Below are positions 1 to 12,075 of a DNA stretch of 64,000 bases, piece after piece. Under the pieces are notes generated by a model that did not search any database, was not told where the DNA came from, and saw only the letters and a list, made by a program, of their open reading frames with translations. The stretch is from Dromaius novaehollandiae. Its lineage: Eukaryota; Chordata; Aves; Casuariiformes; Dromaiidae. The translations under genes were made by a program, and so were the position numbers. Position 1 is the stretch's first letter; each line of letters begins with the position of its first letter. Where the stretch lies: the NCBI RefSeq assembly GCF_036370855.1, contig NC_088098.1:137350721-137414720 (forward strand), read 5' to 3'.

Positions 1-2814
1 GAGGGTTATGTATAACCATTCACAGTATTCCCATCTATGGGCTTAAGTGGGGTTTTATATTTTATAATCAAGAGCGTTGCCACATCCTCCTTTATTAACC
101 CTCTGCACTTGTATAGTTCTTGTTGACAGGATTCATCTGGCTAAATGTACACATCTACAATGAAAGTACCTCGTGTACACTGTCTCAGGCTTCCTTGAAA
201 GTCAGTGGGGAGAAATAAGCACTTTTGGGGTATGATTCATTTCATCCCAAAGTAGGTAACCAGCATATCTCAGACAAACAGCACCTGAAAAACGTTAAGT
301 GTGCTTTGCCAGTGACTACAATGGGATCTGAAGAGTGACTAGCTCAGGTGTAGATATCATTGTTACACTGTAAGCATATAGAGCCAGTAAAAGGAATACT
401 ACTCCCTTTTCCAGTGGGGAAAGCCTTCAGAGGTGGTGCTTATTTTAATTCATTAACTTTTATCCAGGGCAACATATACTACAGCAGAGAGGGATTTAGA
501 GACATCTAACTTTGGCTAAGAGTGATGGTACTTAGTTCAGGAGTCAAGTTCCACTGTATACTTTCTTTGGCAGTAAAATTGGCTTTAAGATGTTTCCACT
601 TCTCTCCCTGCTCTTTGCCTCCAGTGGTCTGCTCCTTCCCCTTTGCAGCAACTCCCCTCCCTATAAATGTGTTTAAGCTGTAACGACCAAAATGACTCTT
701 TGGAGGGATCACAAACATCTCAGACCAGCTTTATCCATACCTTAAAGTAGTTACCTGAGCTCCCTCTACAGTCAGTGATGAGAGAAAGGCACTTCCAAAA
801 AAGCAATTCAACCCATTCTGTGTTGCTGTGGAATTATTACAGGGGTAATAATAACTAGGAAAATCTTCTGGACATGCCTCTCCTTCTCACCAACTAGAGG
901 AAATCTTTAAAGCCTACAGACTGTAAAGGAAGCCTGCAAAGCTAGATTACATAAGGTGCTCTAATTCTCAGAAAGCTTGAGTTAGGTGAGAGAAGTCTCA
1001 CATGACATTTCCTGCACACACACACCAGAAAGAGACATCAATCTTTTCCTAGAAATTCTATGAATTGTAGATTCAGATTATACAAGCGCTAGACTTAAGT
1101 AGGATTCACAGTACCTATTTGCTTGAATCTGAAACCAGAATTTGCATCCTGATAGAAAATCTGCTACAAATAATATAATGTTAAATATGGCTTTGGCTTA
1201 GCAAAGGATAAGTGGAGCCAAGTATTTAAGTGCTTTAGCTGGTCAACAATCAGTCTACAGTTTTAAAGATGACCTATTCTGGATTATACTTAACACAGTA
1301 AAGCAACAGTAAAACAATACAGTTTTTGCAAAATACAGATCCTTACAGAAATTTGCACCAGTTTAGCTTACCCACACATTTGGGTAACAGATGCACACTG
1401 CTCAAACAGTTGTACAAGAAAAAGGGGTTATTGCCTGATTTCCGACTTCCTGTCTCCATCACCCTGTGCTGGAAACTACCATCCTTTCAGATCTGATGCT
1501 GATCTTACATAAGTGGTAACATGTGTTGCAGATTTAAACATATATTTTTTGAATCCCCATTCATTGTACTCCTTGTACCTTAAATCATAATCAGTTAATT
1601 AGATTAAGTAGTTAATGAACCTGAGTAGCTGACAAATGCTCTGTAATGATGTCTAGACATGACAACCGCAGACACCGTTTCTCACAAGGAAATTTCCCTA
1701 CTCTAATAGCCATTCTAGTCCAGCTCTTCATTCTGTTGGCAGGAAGCATCATCCTGATTTTCAAGCTAGCTCTAGACTAATGTTCAACCACTGGAGCAAC
1801 ACTGAAAACTCCAAGGAACTAGTTATGAAACAAAGTAGCTCAAGAGGGTTCTACTGCATCATGGGACACCACTGATAAAACTGATCAATATGACCAAACT
1901 TCCCTTGTAATGCTTCTGGTCCCAATTCCATAAGGGAAGATCTCACACTGGAGTCCACAGGAGCTACCCTTTCCTCAGCTGTGTGAGCTTTGAGGAAGAA
2001 ACTGCAGGGGCACTTATTTCATTTGGACCCAGCTTACATGTTTCATAGCTGTAGACCAAAAGGATTTAAGAATCAAGAATTAACATGTGATATCTTCACT
2101 ACAGTTGGGTTGTGTGAGGAACCACATGAGGGGGGTGCCCTTGTAAGCAAACCTTTCTACCAAACTGTTCCTTCTCCCCTGATTAAGGGTAGATTTCAAA
2201 CACGTAAAAGATCTACACAGGCTTCTGAGGTAAAAACAGCTCTTACAGCAGCAGATACTTCATAACATGAACCATTCAGAAGTGATCCAGTGGCAGTAAT
2301 CAGGTGAAACAATAAGAAAGAAATCAATCATTAGGCAGGAGAAGGTGCTGATCTCACTGCTCACAAAATGCACATAATCAAAAGTTTATTTAACATTATA
2401 TTCATGTAGGTCCTGGAAGATAGTTAACTTCAGTGTTTCTATGTAGAGAATGACTGTGCAATAGCAAATACACACAAGTAAGGCAGGTAGAAAGGAATAA
2501 AATAGGAAGCAATGAATGAAAGAACATTGTATGTTTCATAAGAAGCAATATTATCTAAAAAAGTTGTTCTTTTAACTGAAATGTTACAGAACTAAGGGCA
2601 ATACAATCACATTTTAAAAATCTACATGGCAGCATCAGTAATGTGTTACTTTAAGTCTTTGCTTGATATTGATAACCTTAATAAAAATAGTACACATGCC
2701 ATACCTTTGCGTAGTTTGTCCTGATAATGCCTTTCTTCCACACAAAGTATGGCAACTCAGCAGTACTACATGCCTTTGCTTTAATATCTATGTAACACAA
2801 GAATCACTGTATCA
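1..2814. other. Upstream intergenic DNA, no gene recognised
   Basis: Open frames here are short, lack recognisable domains and are interrupted on both strands. The composition is AT-rich and typical of vertebrate intergenic DNA. The only structure I see is a pair of loosely similar segments near 195-260 and 750-810, which share a GTCAGTG...GAGA...GCACTT core (see findings). In human, the next gene on this side of GEMIN8 is GLRA2, which is far away and in the opposite orientation, so a gene-free stretch is expected. Confidence 0.6.
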
Positions 2815-3028
2815 ATTCAGACCAAAGGTCTATCCAGGCCATTATACTCTCTCTCAGAATAGCCAATGGCAGATTCCTAGGAAATGAACAGGGCAAGCAT
2901 ACAGTGATTCTTTCTTAGCATACGCTCTGAGCATGGGCTAATTTGCTCAGGGACTTCCTAAGGCAGAACTATATCTTTATGACTAATAGCTCCAGATAGT
3001 TGTTCCTTGTATGAATTTGCATAATACC
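2815..3028 (-). mobile_element. CR1: Decayed CR1 LINE 3' fragment
   Basis: On the + strand the segment opens with TCAGACCAAAGGTCTATCCA and goes on through CCAATGGCAGATTCC, GGAAATGAACAGGGCAA and a CCTTGTATGAATTTGC end. This is the order seen in the reverse complement of the 3' untranslated end of old sauropsid CR1 elements (question of the type 'TGGACCTTTGGTCTGA', then the 'TGGCCATTG' block, then the 'AATTCATGGAGGATAGG' block). The match is to a remembered consensus and is strongly diverged. No coding remains and no target-site duplication was found. Confidence 0.7.
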
Positions 3029-3032
3029 TTTT

Positions 3033-3059
3033 TTTAACCCAGTGACTTTCTGGGTTAAA
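3033..3059. repeat. Perfect 10-bp inverted repeat (hairpin)
   Basis: TTTAACCCAG (3033-3042) and CTGGGTTAAA (3050-3059) are perfect reverse complements around a 7-nt spacer. It lies just beyond the CR1 fragment. It is not followed by any feature that suggests a function. Confidence 0.7.
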
Positions 3060-5436
3060 CTAGATGTTCTGCTGCCTGCAACTTTCAGCCATCAGTTTGC
3101 CATGCATAAAAGCAAGCACCAATGTGTGAGGTAGAGAAGGGAAGTCAGATCTATCTGTGGGAATACACAGACCAGAAGGGGCAGGAAAAGCTGGAAGAGT
3201 CTCTAAGTGTGTTGTCTGCTCATGAGAAAAAGCTATCTGGCAACTGCATATTATATTCTGTCCAAAGCACTCAGGACAGAGAGGCTGTGTGTCTACGAAT
3301 TTCTTAGCCACAGGGGAGTAAAGCACAAAATGCTTGTGATACAGGGACTGAACCCTCAGCTCTACACAGATGTCTGCCTCCTGTGGGAAATCATAAAGTG
3401 AAAGATTAGCAGGAGGAAAGGTATATTTAGATATTACAGAAACTGATAGTGAAAGGGGGTTTTATTGCTCTTAACATGCTCAGAATGTTTAATATGTTTA
3501 TTTCTTATAAATAATCTCTTGCCAGTTTTACTATGGGGCCACTTTTGCCAGACTATCCTCTAGCACTCTTCTCATATTTGTGCTAACGCAGCAAAGTGGT
3601 GATAAAATAAAACCTTCTGCAACGATCCCTGCATTATGCTACGTAGGTAATATTTATGTTATTTTAAGTGTGGTATTAAAGTAGGGAAAACATATTCAGT
3701 GTCAGTGTATTATAGTTACAAAACTAGAAATTCAAAACAGAAAACTATAGACAGAGATCTCCAAATGAACATTTTAGCATACTCAAGTTATCACATACCA
3801 TACACTTCAACCTTCTGTGAGGTATGCATTTACCAGAGGCACTGGGATGACAGCCTAAACCCACAGGCACTGAGTCCAGTGTGTCCTGAGCATGTTAGGT
3901 CTATTGTCCAAAGAGATAATACTGGCAAACCATGTGCAACACACTCACAGTGTGTACGACCTCTATAGTCTATGCAGTGGACCATTGCTCCAATATAATC
4001 CAAGGTAATCTAGACACTTTGTACCTGTGCACCAAAGATATGCCCAGTGAATAGTCTCTATGTACTTAGTGAACATACCTGGAATTCAAGGATGCCATGC
4101 AACTTGAACAGAAATACTTCCACTACTCTAAGCAGGCTGCAGGACACCCAGAAATCCTATGCTAACGTTGAAGTACATGAGGTTGAAATACGCAGATGCA
4201 ATTTCCTTGCAAAAAAAAGAGTGTTCTTCATGATAGCAGCCCTACCTTTAGCATCTAAGGGTTAAAATGGTCAGTAAGGCTGAAGTCACATGTTCCATCA
4301 CCTTCAGCACCTTAAGATATTACAGTTGCTGGCTGTTTTGCTGCTATCGCCCTACCACAGAGTAAGCAGAATGAAATGTGAGGGTCTTCCTCACTCAGCA
4401 CTTTAATCTCAGACTGTAGTGCCTGATGTGTACTCCACTGATTCAGTTGGCCAACTGCCCACAGAGTGGAAACTTCTATGAGAAGAGTAAAATAGGCAGC
4501 AAAGGGGCATTATCTTCCTACATTAATTTAGCTAGATTCACTGAAGGATGTCTACTAACGTTCTTAGACTCTGAAGCATTCAGACACATGCTTTATGTGT
4601 GCACATTCCTGTATTAAAACCACTTATGTACATACTTCTTTGAATTTGAGATTTCATACTGATGATAGCACATAAAGCAAAGTTCAGTTTTGTTTAAACG
4701 TTTGAAGAGACTGGATATAATGACATTATCAAAATGCTGTTGATGAAAAATATATACACCCCAATGTCATGATCAGCAACTGCAGTACCATGCAGCTCAG
4801 TGGGGAGATGAATCAAATGAAATACATGCGTGAGTTATTTTAGGTCGATAAACTGTACGTATCACAGATTAGACAATTCAAAGTGACAGTCATGTGAAGT
4901 GCTCCACTGCTGCTGTTGCAGCACCCAACAGCAGAATCAAAATGCTCTTGGTAAGAAAGAATATGCAAGAGCAATAAAAACGGACTGTTTCACATTTTGA
5001 CTATCATGCTCTATTGCTGCCTGTTCCGATTTAAACACTTAAAAGATTTGGCCAGTAAGTCATGTGTTTGGGGGGGTTTTTTAGGGGGGAGGGGTTGGGT
5101 TTTGGTTTAGTTTGGGTTTTTTTAGATCTGTATTCATCATAGAGGAACTTTGAAAGGCTCCTATGCTAGCATCTTGAGAGGTACATCTTTCTCAGCTGAC
5201 ATATCTGAGTGCCGGTGACAAAAAACTAGCCTCTAAAAGTAGAAGCTGAGCGAGCAGTGACTGATCTGCAGGGCCAGAGAGTATTTACCTAACTGTTCTG
5301 AAAGGAATTCAAAATTCAGTTAATCCTGAATGATTCCTTGAACTCAAGTATCAACAAGTTGCATCACTTAAAACTTTTTCAGTACAAAAATACAAGCTAG
5401 CTGAATTGATGCCACTTATAACATGGCTTCCTAAAA
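3060..5436. other. Intergenic DNA, no gene recognised
   Basis: No coding region, RNA gene or clear repeat is recognised. A G/T-rich low-complexity patch lies at about 5067-5120 (runs of G and T). Frames of 60-90 codons on either strand have no family resemblance and are what chance would give. Confidence 0.5.
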
Positions 5437-5437
5437 A

Positions 5438-6112
5438 CATCTGGGGATCTTATAAACTATTAAATCTGATTCCAATACCAGGCAAATTAGTGGAAATTAT
5501 TTCAAAGAACAATTTTGGTAGGTATATGGGAGACATATGTAGAGACTTGATATACTGAAGTAGAGCTTCTACAGTTCTTTGAAAAGTGAAATCATGCCTC
5601 ACATTAGAGTTTTTTAAATGGAGCAGATGAACATGGGAAATTCTGTTGATGTACTCTGCTTGGATCTTCAGCAGGCAGGCAGATATGGCAACGCTGAAAA
5701 GAGCTGGAAAATGTGAATGAAATGGGAGGCTCTTGTATGGAAACATTGATTAAAAACAGGAAAATTAGAGAAGAGAAATAAATGTTAACAGTCACAGTAG
5801 AAAAAGAAGACCAGGGGAAATCCTGCCAGAATCTGTGCCTGCTCCGTTCAACATACCCATAAATGATCTGGAGAACGGCACAGATGAGATGGTGAAAGTT
5901 TGGTGATGGTACTCTGTTATCTAGTTGTGATAAAGATAAGGGTTTCATTGACCATGAAGAACTACGGAACAACATTATAACAACAGGTAATGAAATAGCA
6001 AGGAAAACTTAAGGTACACAGATGTAAAGTACTGCACAGGGGAAAAAGCAACCACAGCTACACTGGTAGCAACTGACCCTGAACCACCTGCTCACACATA
6101 GTCCTATGCAGG
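5438..6112 (+). mobile_element. CR1: Decayed CR1 LINE, reverse-transcriptase-derived segment
   Basis: Several landmarks of a CR1-type ORF2 appear in the right order and spacing on the + strand. These are an ACCAGGCAAATTAGTGGAAA block at about 5475, GAAATCATGCCTCAC at about 5587, a 'GATGTACTCTGCTTGGATCTTCAG' type block near 5649 (the D-V-x-x-L-D-F region in intact elements), and TTCAACATACCCATAAATGA at about 5848, which reads as F-N-I-P-I-N-D-L. A GGTGATGGTACT block follows in place of the usual A-D-D-T motif near 5903, then a GTAAAGTACTGCACAGG block near 6026. Stops and frameshifts throughout show it is dead. It sits just upstream of the GEMIN8 CpG island. Confidence 0.75.
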
Positions 6113-6269
6113 TATCAGCTCAACAACAGTCCAGAAACCAAACAGAAATTTTAGGAATTCATTAGGGGGGAAAAAAAAAACAGATGACAAAATTTCATCA
6201 TGTCACTAAGCACCGCACACCCACACTCTGAGCAACAATTCAGTCTTTTGAACACTGCCTGTCCCTCCA

Positions 6270-6850
6270 CCTCACAAACACGCAGCAGGGCCGGAAGGAT
6301 GGTGAGAGCACCGCTTCCTTCAGGCAGGGCAGCTGGCTGCACAGCTCACCCCGACAGGCGGCCGCAGGGGCGGCAACGGCCGCCCTCAGCCGCCGGGGCC
6401 CGGTACGGGGAGCGGCGCTTCTTGGCGGCGCCACAAGATGGCGCCGCGACACCGGGAAGGGGAGGGAAGGGGCCGGGCGGAAGGCGCGGGGGAAGCTCCG
6501 TGCGCCGCGCCACGCCGGAAAGGAAGGGAAGGGAAGGAGGAAGCACCGGGGACGGCCCCGCTCGGCTCCCCGCGCCCGCAGCAGCCCCGGGCCGCCGGGT
6601 GGGTGCTGGGGTGGGGGCGCCCCCCGCCGCGCCGCTGCCGGGACAGGGCTGCTCGGCGGGGGGGAGGGGAAGCGGCGGCCCTAGCGGGAAAGCAAACAAT
6701 TTGGGAGGGAATTAGTTTTGCTTTTAGAGCCTGGGTGGGGGGAGGAGGGGGTTATTCCACACAAATCGGCTTATGGTGTCGGGGCTTTTCCTTGCCTTTC
6801 TTCTGGAAAACGTAGGCCTCCGGGCTGAGGGGGCTCGTGCGTAATTTTAA
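6270..6850. promoter_or_regulatory. GEMIN8: CpG island, likely GEMIN8 promoter and first exon
   Basis: GC content rises sharply with abundant CG dinucleotides, against AT-rich flanks. It lies 5.3 kb upstream of the exon that carries the GEMIN8 start codon, with no other gene between, so it is inferred to be the promoter and non-coding first exon. GGAA-type ETS cores in a CG context (for example CCGGAAGG near 6292 and CCGGAAAGG near 6513) and an AAGATGGCG motif fit a housekeeping promoter without a TATA box. I could not fix the transcription start or the splice donor of exon 1. Candidates include GTGGGT near 6598 and GTGAGT at 6888, and neither is convincing by eye. Confidence 0.7.
6435..6445 (+). 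promoter_or_regulatory. YY1-type motif in CpG-island promoter
   Basis: AAGATGGCGCC matches the YY1 core AAGATGGCG. In mammalian housekeeping promoters this motif is often found just downstream of the transcription start in the sense orientation, which would place the start at about 6400-6435 on the + strand, in agreement with GEMIN8. The ATG in the motif opens a GC-driven 125-codon frame that is not believed to be coding. Confidence 0.5.
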
Positions 6851-8765
6851 GAGCAAGAGGTCCCGCGCGTGCTGGAGGTTGGGGGCAGTGAGTCAGCCTT
6901 TGCGTAGTGGCCTGTTTTCCTGCCCGCTCTTAGTTTGATCTGTTTGCAGTGCTTGGCAGGATGAAGAGCTGTTTATCTTTTTTGTGTGTGATCTAGTGAT
7001 GCTTGAGGACTCTCATTGGGGTTTGAGCACTGCACGGCTTGGACTAGGAGGTTAACTTTGCCTTAAAAAAAAGCTACAGCCTAGAATTTTCTTACCCTTC
7101 CTATCCATGTTGCTGTTATTTATGACTAAACTGACAAACTCACATGAAACAAAAGCTAACTGGGGCTACTAATAATGGTACAGTTTTTAGCACTTCACCT
7201 TTGACCTCTGGTTGTTGTCCAAATAGCTTTTGGATTCGTTCCTTAGATCCCAGAGAAGACCCTCTTCTTGGGAGCACCGTAGGATTACACTGCCTCAGGC
7301 TCTGCTTTGGTAAAAGTATGCCATAGTACAAATACTAAAGCTTGATCTACCTGTTTTCGTTTTTGTTTTTTTCCTCCAGGTTTAATAGTTAAGAGAACTG
7401 CCCGTGCCATGAACATAATTTTGTCATATATGCAATTTGTTCCCCTTCTTTTTGCAGGAATTACCAATGCTGGTGTGAGGACATTGATGTGAAGACATCA
7501 TAGCGGTCAGTAGATTTTCAGAGCTCAACTGACTCTCCTAGTTGGATGATAGCCAGCTATAACTGAATCCTAAGTGCCAGCCTGATCCTGTGTTTACAGC
7601 CATGCACAAACAAGAATGCAGTATGTAGTGCTGGAGATTTCTACTTTTTTTTTTTAATAGGGAAATATTTGTACTGCCAACTGCCTCGACACACACAGAC
7701 TTAAATTTCTGCATGACTGTAACTGGGGCACTTTGGTATTAAAGTTAACGTCATACACCAGCAGTACACAGTATTAATCTGAAGTAGAGTGTCAAAATAC
7801 TCTTCAAACTTTCCCCTCTCCTGGTGGTAATCCCGCACTAAAAGTAAGCATTAGAAATATAAAATGAAATAGGTGTTCGTGGGAAGATGCCCACTATTGA
7901 TATTGTTATGTAGCATGTTTTTCTTACTGAACTCAGCGTATTTTTGAGAACATGTCATAGGGCTTCAGTATTTTATGTATTTGACACAGCTAGAGGAGCT
8001 TGGTTAATTGGAGATGCCTAACAAAAGGCATGGGATTTTTTTTGAACTAGTCAGGTAGTATAGTCAAATCTACCAAACCCTTGGGAGAAAGGTGCTGAGT
8101 TAACAAGAATGTTGAAGAGTGTGGAGGGTGTCCTTTTCGACCTTGCTGTCATCAGTAGCAATACTGATAGCCTTTTTACTTAACATGTGATGCTTTTAAT
8201 GAGAATTTTGTTACACACATGATTTCTCTATTCACAGGTTCTAAGGGAGGAAGCTTTCCTTTCTGATTAATTTAATCTCTGTATTAAATAGTCATCTTAT
8301 TTTTGTAAGAGCTCTAATATGAATGCTTGTAATTTCTGCATCTGTTTCTAAGGTTCAGCCAGTTTTGTGTGTTGAATGATCTGCTGGCCAGAAATTCCAC
8401 TCATTGATTTGAATGAGTGGAATAAAAAAATAGTATCCTACAGAAATACTGTCAATACTTTCAAGTATTGCGCCAGTGTCCTTCTGCCAGAGGTACTGGT
8501 TTGGGTAGGAGGATTTTCATTTAAAACAGGTATTCTGTTTCTCTTGATACCTTATGTACTATTATCCTCCATGCTTGCACACTAGTTATATGTTTGTCTT
8601 TCTTATGAAATCCTGATGACCATGGGCACATTTTTCTGTTCCCATTCTATGACAAGTCACTTCTTAAAATATGCTTGAAGTTCCTGATACGTTCATGTTC
8701 TAAATCTGCCCTGTTGATACAAATCTTGCAAGTATAGAGTCCACTCGGTATATTGCCACTGGTTA
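6851..8765 (+). other. GEMIN8: Probable GEMIN8 5' intron, no exon established
   Basis: This lies between the CpG island and the exon that carries the start codon. No conserved coding block is seen. A pyrimidine tract ending in CAG at about 7458 could be an acceptor for an extra non-coding exon (from 7459), but no good donor follows within the next 60 bases, so no exon is called. Confidence 0.4.
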
Positions 8766-8767
8766 GG

Positions 8768-9105
8768 AGGGTGAGTTTGAAGAACACAGCAAAACTGGTG
8801 CTGAACATACCGTATTGTGAAACCTGTTGCCGTGAGAGGTTGTGGAAGCCCCAAGTATTCATGGATTCAGAGAAATGTGACATTTATGGAAGATAAGTCA
8901 GATGTTACCTTTTAAATGCCAAAACCAGTTTGGACGTGAGAAAGTATTTAAATGGCCACTTGCAGGAATCAGAGGAAGTATGTCAGAAATAATATTTTCT
9001 GTATGTTTACTCTAGTGTTGTATTTTAGTAAATATCTGTTACTGGCCATTTCCAGAAACTGAGTACTGAGTTAGGGACATCTCTGGTCTGACAGAAGGAT
9101 ACAGG
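8768..9105 (+). mobile_element. CR1: Decayed CR1 LINE 3' end
   Basis: Landmarks of the old CR1 3' region follow in order. These are GAGAGGTTGTGGAAGCCCCA near 8834, a CATTTATGGAAGATAAGTCA block near 8881 (compare 'TTCATGGAGGATAGGTCCA'), TGTTACTGGCCATTTCCAGA near 9037, a GAGTACTGAG block, and CATCTCTGGTCTGACAGAAG near 9078 (compare 'GACCTTTGGTCTGACCCAGTA'). The element lies in the likely 5' intron of GEMIN8 and is strongly diverged. Confidence 0.75.
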
Positions 9106-10426
9106 TCACACAAGCTAAAGGAACAGAGACAAAAGCAGCAGCAATAAACAAAAGATGTGGTCAGCTTAGGCAGCTAGTGTTTTTGGCAGTTCTGATTTAA
9201 ACATAGTTTCCTTCTTCAGAAAAGCTTTATATATTATTTAATGAATTTCTCTGCTGAATTTGTAATTTCACCTTCTTTTAATTACATCTTATCTTTTTAT
9301 CTTAATACTCTACAACAGGTTAATTAATCCTGTGCTCTTCAGTATTCTGAAAAAGGTCAGAGCCTCCTTGTCACCACATCAGTGGGTCTTTTTGATCTCT
9401 ACCAGTAACCTCAAATACTGCAGCTGGAAGCACTGTGTGCAAGACTCCACTAGAGGATTTTGCTCCTGTAGTGTGAATTACATTACCAAGTTATAAAAAA
9501 AACAGTATTTCGTGGCTATGTTTCACAATATGACAGACATTGTCTCAATTTCTTTTGACTCCAGTGGAATTGATGTTGCTTTGGTTAGATCTACTTATTT
9601 TCATAAATGCTTACTTCGTAGGGAGACAGGCATATTTTGATGAAAGGCAGTGCATCCATGTTTAATCTCAATAGAAAAATATTTTAAACTGAAAAAAGGA
9701 AGTAATAAAATTTATTGAAAGTAACTTTTTAATTTTTTTATCATTAGTGATGAGCATAGGCAAGCAAGCTTTTTACTTAAAATTCTAGATTTTCTGGCTA
9801 ATTTCATATGTTCGGTTGCTTTCATAATTTATTTTTTAAAAATATAAATTACAGCAGCAGTGTTATCACATTTGTTTTGTACTTCTTATCGTATTTCCTA
9901 TTTTGCATAGTTTCTTTTGGAAGAGTAATTCAACATAAAATAAAAATGAACTCATTCTTTAATTTAGTGTAGCCTGTAGATCTGTTATGCTATGCCTTAT
10001 ATTTCTAGTCATGTTTGATACTTAATTTATGAAAATGAGTTACTCTATTTGGCAAAGCAGGTTTTTCATGTTTGGTAAAGTAATATAATTGGATAGATTT
10101 GCCAGGATTTTTTTCTCTCTTTCCTCTCTTTCCCCTTCAAAGAGCATATGTATATGCTGTATACTAATGTAGTATCAGACTTCACCATCTACTGCTTTAA
10201 AAACAGTAAAAACAGTGTGCTTACATTAGGCTCTGAACCTGATTTCTGTTTGTACTGAAGCTAGTTTAGAGGCTTCTGCCATGTAAGAAATAGAGTGATC
10301 GTAAACTTCTAATATACATCATTTTTCTGAAGTGGAAAATAAAAGAATCGGCTACCATGAGCTTAGGTTTTCAAGTATGAGAAAAAGACTCTTACAGTGA
10401 CCTTGACACTGTCCAGATGGGTATGT

Positions 10427-10464
10427 GGAAGAGACAATAAGTACTGGAAGAGACAATAAGTACA
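10427..10464. repeat. 19-bp tandem duplication
   Basis: GGAAGAGACAATAAGTACT at 10427-10445 is followed directly by a second copy at 10446-10464 that differs only in the last base. This looks like a recent replication-slippage duplication inside an intron. Confidence 0.85.
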
Positions 10465-10689
10465 TATGTAAGTCATGAGAATGGAAACACAAGTTCTGAA
10501 GAGGTAGCATGAGGTGTTCCTTTTCATTCATTTCAGACATCTTATTTCCCAAGAGTCTTTAATATATCTATGGGTTACTAGTGCTACAAGTCACTGTAGT
10601 GTTTTATGAGTGACCTTAGCTCTGTGTTTTATTCTTTCTCCTCTAGGCAGGCAGGAGAGAATACAATGAAGTCACACATTTTGGCTGCC

Positions 10690-10770
10690 TAATGCCCAAT
10701 TCTGCAAGCCTTTACTTGCATGAGTGTTTCCATTGATTGCAATAGGACCGCTCATGTATGTAGGACTTCT
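10690..10770. repeat. Possible old palindromic repeat (unnamed)
   Basis: The segment contains CCAATTCTGCAAGCCTTTAC, then a CATTGATTGCAATAGGA centre, then GCTCATGTATGTAGGAC. It resembles an old dispersed sauropsid repeat whose middle is a 'CCATTGACTTCAATGGG' palindrome flanked by inverted arms. The family assignment rests on memory of the pattern only. Confidence 0.4.
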
Positions 10771-11112
10771 TGTAGACATGTTGCTGTGACCACGAGTTTA
10801 TGCATTTGAGCTTGGTATGTGCTATGCAAAGGGTGATAGTTTGTCTTTGTGGTAGCTTCATGATTTGCATTTTCTTTGAATGTTACCCATTCCCATTCTC
10901 CTTTCACTCAGTGCTGCTCGTCTTAAGAGGGAAAAAGTTGCTATTTAATTAGTATGTATGAGACAGAACACAACTGTGATGTATACTGTGTGTTTGTACA
11001 CACTGGAAAAAATTCTCATGTTGTGCTGGTATAAGTCCATAGTAGTTCTAAAAAAGAAAATGCTGTGTTGGCTGTATTCCAGTAAAGCCAGAAATAGCAT
11101 TTGACCATGTCT

Positions 11113-11160
11113 TAGTAGTAGTTTAGTGCATTAGTAGTTTAGGGTAGTTTAGTGCATTGA
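11113..11160. repeat. Short imperfect tandem repeat
   Basis: TAGTAGTTTAGTGCAT at 11116-11131 is followed by partial copies (TAGTAGTTTAGGG, then TAGTTTAGTGCATT). It is minor low-complexity DNA in an intron. Confidence 0.7.
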
Positions 11161-11962
11161 ATTCCTGTTTTCTTTCACCGGCTTTACTTAGCATCAAGTT
11201 CCAGTTGTGAGTGACAACATGAGGAGAAATATGTGGTCTTAATGTAATAAAATATTGTCAGGTAGGGAGGGAGTTTTTCGGAATGTTTCTAAATTGTTCC
11301 TGCTGGTAAATCACATTGAAAATGATGCTAATTGCAAGCCCTGTCTGGTGATTATAGGTATCTTGTACTCTCTGGGGTTTTTTTGTGTGTTTGTTTTCCA
11401 GTTGCCCCTCTTCCTCTCCCTTTTTCCTCACATCTGAGAATGTGATTGCAATCCAAATTGGTTTGTGTTTCCTTTACTGGTGGCAGGATTGGGATGAGAT
11501 GTCTGAAGAAAAGAGAAATAAAGCAAAAGGAGGAATTGTATGCAAACAGAAGTGCTTCATAGGTTTAATCAGAAACCTTACTACTTGTGTGCTGTCAAGA
11601 TGGGTTTAGGCGTTTTGCTGAAATTGCTTCTTTTATGGATGTCTCTATATACATGCTGCTACAAAGAGAAAATGGTGTGCTTCATTTGAGTCTATGATTT
11701 TGTGCCATTAATTTAGAAAATAAAGGTTGTAGAAGCGTATGTTGTGGGAGAAACTGGAAAAGATGAGGGTAATGATACAAATTGTGTTCTTCAGTCTCAA
11801 CATTTTAGAATACATTGTGGTAAAAGGCTCCTTTTTAACCTTTATATTGTAGTGAGGAATTTTAAGGACTGAGATTATTACTGAAGCCAATCAAAAGCCA
11901 TAAATAAGAGACTTCAACTAGCCATAACGAGGAGGGCTATGTAATAGCTATAGGCCATAGTA

Positions 11963-12075
11963 TTCAAGTTTATTAAATTATATTCATTATTATTTTTGTA
12001 TATATTATTATTAAATATATATTACTAAAATATATTCATTATTTGTGGCCATCTTCATATATATTTTTATGAATT
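11963..12075. repeat. AT-rich low-complexity stretch
   Basis: It is nearly pure A/T, with repeated ATTATT, TATATA and AATATAT words. It lies directly upstream of the acceptor of the start-codon exon. Confidence 0.7.

Noticed and set aside
5604-5975. 123-codon frame on the - strand
   Set aside because: It lies antisense to the decayed CR1 reverse-transcriptase segment and has no resemblance of its own.
6200-6815. Open frames of 117-171 codons in the first CpG island, including one from the ATG in the YY1 motif
   Set aside because: Same GC-bias effect. They overlap on both strands and show no family resemblance.
7459-7503. Possible extra 5' UTR exon after a T-rich acceptor
   Set aside because: No convincing donor follows closely. 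Without transcript data it is not distinguishable from chance.
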